Program-made: the position numbers and the translations under genes
NCBI GenBank assembly: GCA_021298235.1
Contig: JAJTDX010000003.1
Coordinates: forward strand, 1-51,760
Reading direction: 5' to 3'
Length of the DNA stretch: 51,760 bases
Origin: Cryomorphaceae bacterium
Lineage (GTDB): Bacteria; Bacteroidota; Bacteroidia; Flavobacteriales; Crocinitomicaceae
The notes under the pieces: generated by a model
Told to the model about the DNA's origin: nothing
The model's database searches: none
The model's input: the letters and a program-made list of their open reading frames with translations, nothing else
In this document: positions 9,302-16,979 of the stretch, piece after piece
Layout: each line of letters opens with the position of its first letter
Numbering within the stretch: position 1 is the first letter of the stretch

Positions 9302-9712
9302 ATGGATTTTAGTTCACGAAACAAAGTAAAAGCTGAATGGGGTATGGCTTCCATGACCGACCTCATTTTCCTCCTGTTGATCTTCTTTATCATCATGAGT
9401 TTGATGTCCAACAATCAGACGCCCATTGACCTTCCAGAGGCAAAAGAAGATATCAAACCGGTTACGGATCCGGTAGAGGCAACTGTTATTATTACGGAGG
9501 ACAACCGTTATGTAGTTATGCCGGGTGGTAAAATGGAAGAACCCATGGAATTCGAACAAATTAAAGAGTTGACTGCTGCGGCTGTTGCCAATACAAACAA
9601 AATGAAATTAAAGATTGCCGGTCACCGAAAAGCAAGCTACGAGGCCGTTTTTCAGGTGTTAGCTTTAGCTCAGGCCAATTCTTGGGATCCGGTGTTGTCT
9701 TACGAAAAATAA
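9302..9712 (+). CDS. exbD: ExbD/TolR biopolymer transport protein
   Basis: The 136-residue protein has one N-terminal membrane span (residues about 18-40). It begins with SMTDLIFLLLIFFI, which contains the conserved membrane aspartate (D20) that carries protons in ExbD/TolR. The periplasmic remainder includes the PIDLPEA block common after the span. It sits between exbB and the TonB-like gene and is co-transcribed with them. Its length is normal for the family. Confidence 0.93.
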   Translation: MDFSSRNKVKAEWGMASMTDLIFLLLIFFIIMSLMSNNQTPIDLPEAKEDIKPVTDPVEATVIITEDNRYVVMPGGKMEEPMEFEQIKELTAAAVANTNKMKLKIAGHRKASYEAVFQVLALAQANSWDPVLSYEK

Positions 9713-9718
9713 ATTGCC

Positions 9719-10459
9719 ATGGGTGCTTATCCAATAGTACGGGAATCAGACAGAAATGCGGGAATCATTGCATCCGCTGTGACTATGCTCATCCTATTTC
9801 TTTATCTTTATTTTACGACTATTTTCATGGCAGACCCTCCGCCAAGGGATATTCCCGTAAAGACAGAGACTACCATTGACCAATTGGAACTAAAAGATCT
9901 CATTGTTGAAAATCCCGGAGGTCAAGGTGGAGGTACACCAAGTAATGATCCTTTAGATGAACCTAAACCTCAAACTCAGCAAGTTCTGACAAAACCTAAA
10001 AATCCCAGAACACAGACGACCACCGGACAATCCACAAATGACAATAACCCGTTCAGTAACAATCCAAGTTCTTCAATACAACAATCAAACAATCCTTTTG
10101 GTGATGGTGGCAGTGGTGGAGGTCGCGGAGGCGGAAGAGGTGGAGGATTTGGCTCAGATGAAGGAAATCATGGAACTGGGCGCGGCGGTACAGGTGACGG
10201 ATCAGGTCGTGTGCGCTTAAATGATCCCAAAGTAGATCACATACAGACTGACGTGGATGTTACAATTAATCTCAAGTTAACGATAAATGCGACTGGTGAA
10301 GTTATTTCAGCAGCAAATATTGCCTCAAAAACGACAACAACAGATCAGCGCATTATCAATCAGGTGATTGCAGCAGTAAAATCACAGGTAAAATACAGCA
10401 AAGACCTTGATGCTGGACTTGTGTTAGCTTACCTTACTGTAAAAGTGAATGCCCAATAA
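9719..10459 (+). CDS. TonB-like energy transducer
   Basis: The 246-residue protein has a short cytoplasmic N terminus and a membrane anchor at about residues 16-38. A periplasmic linker at 40-162 changes from Pro/Gln/Asn-rich to very Gly-rich, with GGGRGGG repeats. The compact C-terminal domain (163-246) carries VTINLKLTINATGEV. The layout and the position after exbB-exbD match a TonB-type energy transducer, although the C-terminal domain is divergent. The 3' end overlaps folC by 11 bp. The same C-terminal domain recurs, with an internal deletion, in the coiled-coil protein at 25752-26255. Confidence 0.82.
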   Translation: MGAYPIVRESDRNAGIIASAVTMLILFLYLYFTTIFMADPPPRDIPVKTETTIDQLELKDLIVENPGGQGGGTPSNDPLDEPKPQTQQVLTKPKNPRTQTTTGQSTNDNNPFSNNPSSSIQQSNNPFGDGGSGGGRGGGRGGGFGSDEGNHGTGRGGTGDGSGRVRLNDPKVDHIQTDVDVTINLKLTINATGEVISAANIASKTTTTDQRIINQVIAAVKSQVKYSKDLDAGLVLAYLTVKVNAQ

Positions 10460-11678
10460 TGCATACACGGAGTCGTTAGACTGGTTATTTAGTCAATTTC
10501 CTTCTTATCAAACTCAAGGAGCGTCTGCCTATAAACCAGATCTTGGAAATATTGAGGCACTTTGTTCCCTTCTGGGAAATCCAGAAAAATCTTTGCGCTT
10601 TATACATGTCGCAGGAACCAATGGCAAGGGTTCTGTTTCGTGCATGCTGGCCTCCATACTAAAGGAATCCGGCGAACGAACAGGATTGTTTACCTCTCCT
10701 CATATCATTGACTTTCGGGAACGAATTCGGATCAATGGCGAAGTTATTCCTGAAGAAGATGTCATTAATTTTTGCAAGTTAATTCAAGAGATTTCAAAAG
10801 ACCTTCAGCCCTCGTTCTTTGAAATCACCTTTGCCATGGCGCTATGGCACTTTAAACGATCTAAATGTTCGATTTGTGTGATTGAAACCGGACTGGGAGG
10901 ACGATTGGATGCCACGAATTGTGTCATGCCTCTGGTTTCAGTCATTACAAATATTTCACTAGAGCATACGCAATTTCTTGGAAACACCTTAAGTGCTATT
11001 GCAAGAGAAAAAGCAGGAATCATTAAACCATCTATTCCCGTCGTGATCGGTGAATGTCTGTCTGAATCCGAACCTGTTTTTCAAGAGGTAGCTATGCAAA
11101 AAAATGCACAATTGATTGATTGCAGTGGTCTCCCTTTCTCAGAAGAATATGACCTTCCATTGCTTGGCGATTACCAAAAAACAAATTTTAGAACCGTCCT
11201 TCAAACGCTGGAAGTTCTGAAAATGTATGATCTCACTTGTTCAAGAGAGGCAATACAATCCGGACTATCTAATTTACACAAAAACACAGGCTTTTTCGGT
11301 AGAATGCAACTCATCCAAAAGGAGCCTCTCATTCTTTTAGATGTTTCTCATAATGCTGCTGGTATTCAACAAACATTGGATACCATTCATAAGTTAAATA
11401 AAGGAAAACTACATTTGATTTATGGATCAAGCTCAGACAAAGATGTGCATTCGATTGTGAAATTATTCCCATCCAATGCTTCAGTTGCATTTTGCACTTT
11501 TAAGAATCTCAGATCTCTGACTGTAGAGGAATTTGAAAAGTTGAACGATGAGTTTTGCGTTAAACATCCGATTTATGAGGATCTGAATATGGCAATAGAA
11601 GATATTTCTCTCAAATTAGATTCACAGGACACACTCCTGATTTTCGGAAGTTTCTTCCTGATTGCTGATTATTTTTAA
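10449..11678 (+). CDS. folC: Folylpolyglutamate synthase / dihydrofolate synthase FolC
   Basis: FolC adds glutamate to dihydropteroate and to tetrahydrofolates using ATP. The 409-residue protein shows the Mur-ligase-like P-loop AGTNGKGS at residues 55-62. It is followed by GLFTSPHI with FRERIRINGE, then the ETGLGGRLDATN and ITNISLEHTQFLG blocks, and LLDVSHNA in the C-terminal domain. All are diagnostic. It starts inside the end of the TonB-like gene (11-bp overlap), so it is translated from the same transcript as exbB-exbD. Confidence 0.95.
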   Translation: MPNNAYTESLDWLFSQFPSYQTQGASAYKPDLGNIEALCSLLGNPEKSLRFIHVAGTNGKGSVSCMLASILKESGERTGLFTSPHIIDFRERIRINGEVIPEEDVINFCKLIQEISKDLQPSFFEITFAMALWHFKRSKCSICVIETGLGGRLDATNCVMPLVSVITNISLEHTQFLGNTLSAIAREKAGIIKPSIPVVIGECLSESEPVFQEVAMQKNAQLIDCSGLPFSEEYDLPLLGDYQKTNFRTVLQTLEVLKMYDLTCSREAIQSGLSNLHKNTGFFGRMQLIQKEPLILLDVSHNAAGIQQTLDTIHKLNKGKLHLIYGSSSDKDVHSIVKLFPSNASVAFCTFKNLRSLTVEEFEKLNDEFCVKHPIYEDLNMAIEDISLKLDSQDTLLIFGSFFLIADYF

Positions 11679-11696
11679 TTTTTTTTGACCTCATAT

Positions 11697-11727
11697 CTTG
11701 TCAAAATCAAAAACACAAGTATATTTG
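11697..11727 (+). promoter_or_regulatory. Promoter of the tRNA-Val / pseudo-tRNA transcript
   Basis: TTG at 11698-11700 and TATATTTG at 11720-11727 are separated by 19 bp, matching the Bacteroidota promoter consensus TTG-N17-23-TAnnTTTG. It is the only such element seen upstream of the three tandem tRNA-like units, so all three are probably transcribed together. Confidence 0.75.
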
Positions 11728-11780
11728 CACCCCAAAGCAAGCGTTTATTTGAAATATTGGGAGATTCACTTCGTGTCTGC

Positions 11781-11844
11781 TCCGCGGTAGCTCAGCTGGT
11801 TCAGAGCATTCCGACTTCACATCGGAAGGGTCTGCGGTTCGAGC
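11781..11844 (+). pseudogene. Truncated tRNA-like gene, unit 1 (anticodon-position TCA)
   Basis: The unit has a plausible 5' acceptor strand TCCGCGG, then T8-A9, a D-arm identical to that of the neighbouring tRNA-Val, an anticodon stem TCCGA/TCGGA with loop CTTCACA, and the 5' half of a T-arm ending in TTCGAGC. The 3' T-stem strand, 3' acceptor strand and CCA-proximal bases are missing; the sequence runs straight into the next repeat. The loop would place TCA in the anticodon position, but C at position 37 is abnormal. It is most likely a non-functional tRNA remnant. Confidence 0.75.
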
Positions 11845-11883
11845 ACAAAAATTGAAATATTGGGAGATTCACTTCGTGTCTGC

Positions 11884-11947
11884 TCCGCGGTAGCTCAGCT
11901 GGTTCAGAGCATTCCGACTTCACGTCGGAAGGGTCGGCGGTTCGAGC
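11884..11947 (+). pseudogene. Truncated tRNA-like gene, unit 2
   Basis: This is the second copy of the truncated tRNA body, again without a 3' acceptor strand. It has GTCGG where unit 1 has ATCGG at the base of the anticodon loop, which could close the loop further. It also has GGCGG instead of TGCGG in the T-stem, identical to the tRNA-Val downstream. That match suggests partial gene conversion with the real tRNA. Confidence 0.75.
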
Positions 11948-11964
11948 ACAAAAATTGAAATATT

Positions 11965-12039
11965 GGGAGATTAGCTCAGCTGGTTCAGAGCATCTGCCTT
12001 ACAAGCAGAGGGTCGGCGGTTCGAACCCGTCATCTCCCA
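11965..12039 (+). tRNA. tRNA-Val (anticodon TAC)
   Basis: A complete 75-nt cloverleaf: acceptor GGGAGAT pairs with ATCTCCC, the D-arm is GCTC/GAGC, the anticodon stem TCTGC/GCAGA encloses loop CTTACAA with anticodon TAC, and the T-arm is GGCGG TTCGAAC CCGTC. The discriminator base is A and the CCA end is not encoded. It is the last unit of the repeat array and is followed at once by a strong terminator. Confidence 0.95.
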
Positions 12040-12040
12040 C

Positions 12041-12069
12041 AAAAAGCACCTTCGAGGTGCTTTTTTTTT
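12041..12069 (+). terminator. Intrinsic terminator after tRNA-Val
   Basis: The hairpin pairs AAAAAGCACCT with AGGTGCTTTTT around a 3-nt loop and continues into nine consecutive T residues ending at 12069. The GIY-YIG remnant starts 4 bp later. Confidence 0.9.
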
Positions 12070-12072
12070 GAA

Positions 12073-12234
12073 ATGAATTTTACATACATCCTTTACTCGA
12101 AATCTGCAAACCGCTATTATGTTGGAGCAACGAGCGACCTTGAGGAAAGATTAAAAAAACATAATTCGAAAAACAAAGGATTTACACAACGTGCTTCTGA
12201 TTGGGAACTGAAATTCAAGAAAATATTGAAATAA
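12073..12234 (+). pseudogene. Truncated GIY-YIG endonuclease-like protein (53 aa), probably frameshifted
   Basis: The 53-residue frame contains the N-terminal half of a small single-domain GIY-YIG (UPF0213/YhbQ-like) protein. TYILYS corresponds to GIY and RYYVGAT to YIG, followed by DLEERLKKHN and the tryptophan segment WELKF. It then stops. The family normally continues with a second helix holding the catalytic glutamate. In another frame from about 12209 the DNA reads EIQENIEIKREAK, resembling that missing part, so a frameshift near 12205-12215 is likely. The remainder is lost at the aroC end. Confidence 0.65.
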
Positions 12235-12266
12235 AAAGAGAAGCAAAGATTTTTGTATATCAATTT

Positions 12267-13241
12267 CTAATCCCTGGCTCTTAGAGAAAAATCCGCCAGC
12301 ACCAATGCAGTCATTGCCTCAACAATTACCGGGACACGCAAAGCAATGCACAGGTCATGTCTCCCTCTCACCTTCAGCTCATCCATTTCATTTTTTTCAA
12401 AATTCCAAGTTTGCTGTTCTATGCCAATAGAAGAAGTAGGTTTAACCGCAATCCTGAAAACAAGCTCATTCCCATTGCTAATGCCACCAGAGATACCCCC
12501 TGAATGATTTGTAGCTGTAGCCCCGGACGCATCGAGGTATCTGTCATTATGTTCTGATCCAAACATCTCAGCGGCTTTAAACCCACTGCCGAACTCAATC
12601 CCTTTTACTGCAGGTATGCTAAACATGGCATGAGACAACGCTGATTCCAAAGATTCAAAAAGAGGTTCCCCAAAACCAATAGGCATTTTTAAACACCTGC
12701 ATTCTATGATTCCACCCACACTGTCTTTTCGCTCTAGCGCCTTTTTCAACCCTAGCTCGAGGTCGGATTCTCCCCCAATTGAAAGAATTTCTGCTGAAAT
12801 TACGATATCAGCAACAATTTTTTTGGCAATTACCCCAGCGGCAACGAGGAGCAACGTCAATCTACCGGAAAAATGCCCTCCTCCTCGAAAATCCTGAAAT
12901 CCCTTGAACTTCTGTTGTGCAGTAAAATCAGCATGTCCCGGACGGAAAATTGCTTTGCTTTTTTCATAGTCTTCAGAACGGATATTCTTATTCTCAAACA
13001 ATATGGTCAGTGGTGCTCCTGTACTGAATCCATTATATATTCCGGAAGCTAAAATAGGGATATCCTCCTCTATTCTCGGAGTTGTTCCCTTTGCTCCTGG
13101 TTTTCTCCTTGAAATATCAGTAAGGAAATCCTCAATAGACAGAGAAATTCCCGGAGGAACCCCATCCAATGTTACGCCCATCACTTCTCCATGAGATTCT
13201 CCAAATACTGAAACCCTCAGTTGATGTCCAAATGTATTCAT
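12267..13241 (-). CDS. aroC: Chorismate synthase AroC
   Basis: AroC converts 5-enolpyruvylshikimate-3-phosphate to chorismate with reduced FMN, the last shikimate step. The 324-residue protein has the N-terminal signature FGESHGEVMGVTLDG, SRRKPGAKG, the central FRPGHADFTAQQKFKGFQD, the RGGGHFSGRLT block and GFKAAEMFGSEHND with SGGISGGISNG. It is slightly short for the family, but every signature is present. It starts 3 bp after aroA on the minus strand, so the two enzymes, which act one after the other, are co-transcribed. Confidence 0.96.
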   Translation of the reverse strand: MNTFGHQLRVSVFGESHGEVMGVTLDGVPPGISLSIEDFLTDISRRKPGAKGTTPRIEEDIPILASGIYNGFSTGAPLTILFENKNIRSEDYEKSKAIFRPGHADFTAQQKFKGFQDFRGGGHFSGRLTLLLVAAGVIAKKIVADIVISAEILSIGGESDLELGLKKALERKDSVGGIIECRCLKMPIGFGEPLFESLESALSHAMFSIPAVKGIEFGSGFKAAEMFGSEHNDRYLDASGATATNHSGGISGGISNGNELVFRIAVKPTSSIGIEQQTWNFEKNEMDELKVRGRHDLCIALRVPVIVEAMTALVLADFSLRARD

Positions 13242-13244
13242 CGT

Positions 13245-14498
13245 CTACATCGTTAAATGTTCAAGGTACGTATAAAAATCCGGAAAAGATTTATCTACGG
13301 CCTCAGCGTCTGAGATGGTAATCGATTTGTCAATACCCAAAGTAAAAATAGCACAGGCCATGGCTATTCGATGATCATGACAAGATCTAACTGCATAATC
13401 AATGGGCTCCTTTCGTGGAGAAATCAGCATAGCATCTCCTTTAATTTCAATTTGGGCACCCAATTTCGTCAATTCCTCAACAATGGTTTCAGCTCGGTTG
13501 CTTTCTTTGGCAAACAAACGATGTACGCCGTGAACAAATGACACATTTGTTCCAAATGAACCCAAGACGGCCAGAGGAGGGAACAAATCTGGACAATGTG
13601 TTGCATCAAACTCAAATGATTTAAATTCATTTTTTGAAATCGACAAAACATCATTTTCCCAAGAAACGTTCGATCCAAAATTTTTCAGGACATCAAGCAT
13701 ACGTCGATCTGCTTGCTTAGATTCTCTTTTAAGTCCATGAATTCTAATAGAACCAAATAACGCGGCACCTACCATTAAAAATGATGCGCTGCTCCAATCT
13801 CCTTCCACTGAAATGTTGGTCTCCTTGAATTCATACGGTCCATTAAACTCTATTTCTTCGCCCATCAAATTCACATTTACACCAAATTCTCGCAAAACAT
13901 CGAGGCTTAATTCAATATAGGGAAGGCTTTTCGGTTTCTTCAATCTCAACTTTTCGTGTCTAGTCTCTTTATTTCCTGCAAAAGCATAAAGAAACCCAGT
14001 GATAAATTGCGAGCTCAAACTCCCATCGAGCTCAATTGAATTGGGGATAATCGGACCTTTCACGCGAAATGGCAAGGTTCCATTGTTACTCTGAAATTCC
14101 ACTTTCAAGTTCTCAAAAACCTCATCAAATAGGTGCATAGGTCGAGAGGATAAAGTTCCACTGCCGTACAACATAAGTTCTTGTGAAGCATTGGCAAGAA
14201 TTGGCGTAAACATGCGTGATGCCAGTCCGGATTCGCCAAAATTAATCTGTTCCGAATCAAAAATCAGTTTATTGCCTGCGGGAATTACCAAAAGTCCATC
14301 CTGGTTTGAAGGTTTCAAAGCACTTCGCTCCAAGATTCCGAGTGCTGACAATTCATCTGTTGATTTACCTATTCCAAGAACTGTCGTTTTTTGATGTGAT
14401 AGCAGTGCGCAAGCAAGTATTCGCTGAGCATGGCTTTTGGAAGGAGGAGCGCTAACCTCGCCGGTAAACTTGCCTGATGGAATTATAATGTTATTCAC
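13245..14498 (-). CDS. aroA: 3-phosphoshikimate 1-carboxyvinyltransferase (EPSP synthase) AroA
   Basis: AroA transfers the enolpyruvyl group of PEP to shikimate-3-phosphate. The 417-residue protein carries the N-terminal PPSKSHAQR substrate loop, NFGESGLASRM (equivalent of the usual N-G-GT-x-R region), DGSLSSQFITGFLYA, a GDWSSASFL block and the C-terminal SCHDHRIAMA. It is divergent from the best-known EPSP synthases in the NAGTA-type loop, here FGESGL. The start codon is GTG at 14498, since no in-frame ATG lies close upstream. It is the promoter-proximal gene of aroA-aroC. Confidence 0.93.
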   Translation of the reverse strand: MNNIIIPSGKFTGEVSAPPSKSHAQRILACALLSHQKTTVLGIGKSTDELSALGILERSALKPSNQDGLLVIPAGNKLIFDSEQINFGESGLASRMFTPILANASQELMLYGSGTLSSRPMHLFDEVFENLKVEFQSNNGTLPFRVKGPIIPNSIELDGSLSSQFITGFLYAFAGNKETRHEKLRLKKPKSLPYIELSLDVLREFGVNVNLMGEEIEFNGPYEFKETNISVEGDWSSASFLMVGAALFGSIRIHGLKRESKQADRRMLDVLKNFGSNVSWENDVLSISKNEFKSFEFDATHCPDLFPPLAVLGSFGTNVSFVHGVHRLFAKESNRAETIVEELTKLGAQIEIKGDAMLISPRKEPIDYAVRSCHDHRIAMACAIFTLGIDKSITISDAEAVDKSFPDFYTYLEHLTM

Positions 14499-14660
14499 AG
14501 CGTAAAGTTTTTCATTTTATTCTGATTTTCATACTTTTTGCACCTAATTGTAAACTATTTCGGCATCTTGGAGCCCTTTCTTTACAGATAAATGAAAATT
14601 TGTATGGCATTGTTAACAGTTTCAGATTAATTTTAGAGTAAAATTTAGATCGAAGAGACC

Positions 14661-15761
14661 ATGAAGGGATATAGAATTTTGCTTTGTACGCTCATAACAA
14701 TTTTTTGCTCACAATACATATCCGCCCAGATTAGTGAACAAGAAGAAGAGGAAGAGGACTACAGCCAGTACGACAAGTATGAACTTGATGAATCCGTAAA
14801 ACGTTATTGCACACCAAAGGTTGTAGGTTTAAGTCCTGCAAAACTTATCACCCTCGGTTACGATTGGGCAATGAGTCATGATATTAATTGCCAGGCCATA
14901 GACACCTTTGCGACTGCAGAAACAGGAAATGTTGCAAATTATAATGGAGTTGTGATCGGAGCAAATCTACCGGTTCTATCTAACAATAAGATCTTGATTA
15001 ATGTTGGAGGCAACTTTGTAAGCTCTAATTATTCCTTTAAAAACGACACCTTAAATAATCCTTTACTGAAAGTATTAGATAAGGGTATTAGAACCTTAAG
15101 TCTGAATACAACCATTTTTAAACCTTTGAATCAAAAAAACTTCATTCTCACATTTTTATCTGGTGAATATAATGGTAACAATACGTTTAGTTCATGGCAT
15201 CCTTTTAAGTTAACCAAAGTAACGGCATTGGGAGTTTTCGGATGGAAATTCAATGATCGTGTTCAATTCGGAATTGGAGCAACACAAACGTATAGGGCGG
15301 GTGGAAAGAGTTTCCTCCCCGTAATCCTTTATAATTTCACTTCAAAAAATGAAAAATGGGGTATAGAAGCTCTACTTCCCGCTCGCTTTCACCACAGATA
15401 CTCATTTAATAGAAGAACCATGCTCCTCTCTGGTTTTGAAATTGTTGGTGGTAGTTATCATTTAGCTAATCGTGACAATTATTTTCCTCCCTCAGGTTTT
15501 ACGATTGGAGATGTAACAAATTATAAAAGCGATAATCTTGAATTGAGAAGGTCAGAAATCAGGCTACGGTTGGATTTTCAAAAAGCCCTAAGCGATTTTA
15601 TCTGGATTAGTGCTCAAGCAGGTTATATCCTAAATTACAAATTCAATGTAGACAGCGGGAATTTTTACAGGGGGTTTGGGAGTACTCAACCGATGGTAAT
15701 GGAAAATGAGGTTACCGGCGCACCGTATTTTCAACTTACATTGAATCTTGTAAGTCCTTAA
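14661..15761 (+). CDS. Probable outer-membrane beta-barrel protein, function unknown
   Basis: The 366-residue protein has a cleavable signal peptide (about 22 residues ending SAQ). An acidic stretch of consecutive glutamates (QEEEEEDYS) follows, and the rest is made of alternating hydrophobic and polar strands rich in aromatic residues, as in outer-membrane barrels. The pattern, with repeated strand-turn units such as FNDRVQFGIGATQTYRAGG, resembles the DUF6268 barrel group of Bacteroidota, but I am not sure of the family. It is a single gene ended by the convergent hairpin at 15767-15798. Transport or adhesion are both possible. Confidence 0.65.
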   Translation: MKGYRILLCTLITIFCSQYISAQISEQEEEEEDYSQYDKYELDESVKRYCTPKVVGLSPAKLITLGYDWAMSHDINCQAIDTFATAETGNVANYNGVVIGANLPVLSNNKILINVGGNFVSSNYSFKNDTLNNPLLKVLDKGIRTLSLNTTIFKPLNQKNFILTFLSGEYNGNNTFSSWHPFKLTKVTALGVFGWKFNDRVQFGIGATQTYRAGGKSFLPVILYNFTSKNEKWGIEALLPARFHHRYSFNRRTMLLSGFEIVGGSYHLANRDNYFPPSGFTIGDVTNYKSDNLELRRSEIRLRLDFQKALSDFIWISAQAGYILNYKFNVDSGNFYRGFGSTQPMVMENEVTGAPYFQLTLNLVSP

Positions 15762-15766
15762 TTAAA

Positions 15767-15798
15767 TTAGAGAAAGAACACAATGATTCTTTCTCTAA
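15767..15798. terminator. Bidirectional terminator between convergent genes
   Basis: A perfect 12-bp stem (TTAGAGAAAGAA with TTCTTTCTCTAA) and an 8-nt loop lie midway between the barrel-protein gene and the DUF2147 gene. The stem is AT-rich and has no long T-run on either side, but its symmetry and position support a shared terminator. Confidence 0.7.
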
Positions 15799-15811
15799 TC
15801 TTAGTTATAGG

Positions 15812-16282
15812 TTATTCTTTCAATCTTTTCCAAGTGTCTGTTCGCCCAATCATTGAGACACCAATGAATCCTCTGACATCGATGGTATTCTTATCGGTTA
15901 ATTTTATGGTGCAACTGTATGTACTTCCATTTTCCGGGTCGTAGATAGTTCCATTTCCCCAGGTTTTTTCACCCGAGTATTCAAAGTCCTTCAGAATTTT
16001 ATACCCGAGCAAAGGAGTTTCATGCATTTTGGGATCTGGATTGTTCTTATCTCGTTTTTTACTACCATCAGGGTAGTTTGGTTCTTTAAGCCAAACTATT
16101 TTGCCGTAATATTTCGTGCCGACTTTTGTAATTTTCACCTTGGCCTTACCATGGCTCGGCATCCAAACACCAATTAAAGCATCCCCACCATCCAAACGAA
16201 GTGAATGTAAGGTGAACGCAGAAGTACTTATCAGAATGATAATTCCCAACAACCAAATTCTAATTTCTTTTACTTTTTTCAT
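15812..16282 (-). CDS. DUF2147 domain-containing exported protein
   Basis: The 156-residue protein has an N-terminal signal or anchor (residues about 8-28) and then one DUF2147 domain. The domain is recognised by IGVWMPSHGKAKVKI, YYGKIVWLKEPNYPDG, TPLLGYKILKDFEYSG, GTIYDPENGSTYSC and the final tryptophan-containing strand TDTWKRL. DUF2147 proteins are small periplasmic proteins common in Bacteroidota and Proteobacteria with no established biochemical role. It lies downstream of a lipoprotein gene on the same strand (56-bp gap), so the two may be co-transcribed. Confidence 0.88.
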   Translation of the reverse strand: MKKVKEIRIWLLGIIILISTSAFTLHSLRLDGGDALIGVWMPSHGKAKVKITKVGTKYYGKIVWLKEPNYPDGSKKRDKNNPDPKMHETPLLGYKILKDFEYSGEKTWGNGTIYDPENGSTYSCTIKLTDKNTIDVRGFIGVSMIGRTDTWKRLKE

Positions 16283-16338
16283 GTTTTTTAAATTTTATTT
16301 AAAATTACAACTACTGTACCAAACAGAAGTCAGTGTTT

Positions 16339-16848
16339 TTAGTTTCCGATTAATACACTTAATGTTAGTCTTCCCTTTACAGTCAAATTATCTTCAACAT
16401 CCTTTCTTGATATCCCTGTCATTTCCAAATAAAACTGATTCGTTTTTGAAAATCCTTCGATTTCAGCTTGATCCAGTCCTTTAATGGTTAATTTTTTTGG
16501 GCTTCCTTTAATCTTTTGAGAGGCGACCTCTTTAGATTCAGTATTATCCGTCATCACCGTAAATACTACATTATTGAACAGGCCTAATCCATCTAGATGG
16601 TCGGTGGTAATTTCAATTTCATCCAATTTCATACTATGTACCTCATCCCTAGTTATTCCAAAATCTTCCGGTTTGAAAGGAATCGTGACTACACCTTCTG
16701 CTATTGATTCGGCAAATAAAGGTCCTTCTATTGGTATTTCAAATTCAACGGGTCCATATTTTTTAGCTTCATGATTCGCACAAGAGGCAAACAGCATAAC
16801 CGAGACTAAAGCAACTGCAAAAATCTTCAAATAGTTTTTCATCTTCAT
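16339..16848 (-). CDS. Lipoprotein of unknown function
   Basis: The 169-residue protein starts with a lipoprotein signal peptide whose lipobox FASC gives acylated C23. The mature domain looks beta-rich, with regular strands such as GVVTIPFKPEDFG, DEIEITTDHLDG and a C-terminal GRLTLSVLIGN, and has no recognisable enzyme motif. It precedes the DUF2147 gene on the same strand and is divergent from the Rrf2 regulator. I do not recognise the family. Confidence 0.75.
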   Translation of the reverse strand: MKMKNYLKIFAVALVSVMLFASCANHEAKKYGPVEFEIPIEGPLFAESIAEGVVTIPFKPEDFGITRDEVHSMKLDEIEITTDHLDGLGLFNNVVFTVMTDNTESKEVASQKIKGSPKKLTIKGLDQAEIEGFSKTNQFYLEMTGISRKDVEDNLTVKGRLTLSVLIGN

Positions 16849-16937
16849 TTTTTAGTTTTTTAGGTAAAAATAACAGCCTAATCAGTACCAAACAACTATT
16901 CCAAGCAATATCTACAAAGATTTGTCTTGGCGAAGTC

Positions 16938-16958
16938 TAATTAAAATGGATTTAATTA
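16938..16958. promoter_or_regulatory. Inverted repeat upstream of the Rrf2 regulator
   Basis: TAATTAAA and TTTAATTA form a perfect 8-bp inverted repeat around a 5-bp spacer. It lies just upstream of a -7-like TAATTTTG at 16963-16970 and 22 bp before the regulator ATG, a position suited to autoregulation. The AT-rich sequence makes chance occurrence possible. Confidence 0.4.
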
Positions 16959-16962
16959 TAGT

Positions 16963-16970
16963 TAATTTTG
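16963..16970 (+). promoter_or_regulatory. Possible -7 element for the Rrf2-cys operon
   Basis: TAATTTTG matches TAnnTTTG and ends 9 bp before the ATG at 16980, which would give a leaderless or nearly leaderless mRNA. No clear TTG lies at the right distance upstream, as could happen with an activated or repressed promoter. Confidence 0.4.
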
Positions 16971-16979
16971 TCTCATTCC

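Larger units (their letters stand above)
11749..11954 (+). repeat. Two 103-bp tandem repeats carrying tRNA fragments
   Basis: Two direct repeat units, 11749-11851 and 11852-11954, have an exact 103-bp period. They differ at only two bases, A11821 against G11924 and T11833 against G11936. A third period starts at 11955 and becomes the intact tRNA-Val gene. Each unit begins with TTGAAATATTGGGAGATT, the leader and 5' acceptor strand of tRNA-Val. A 21-bp block follows that is absent from the tRNA-Val gene, and then a tRNA body lacking its 3' end. Confidence 0.9.

Noticed and set aside
10099..10200. Glycine-codon repeat (GGTGGAGG-like) as a possible DNA repeat or CRISPR-like array
   Set aside because: It encodes the Gly-rich linker of the TonB-like protein in frame and has no regular period or spacers.
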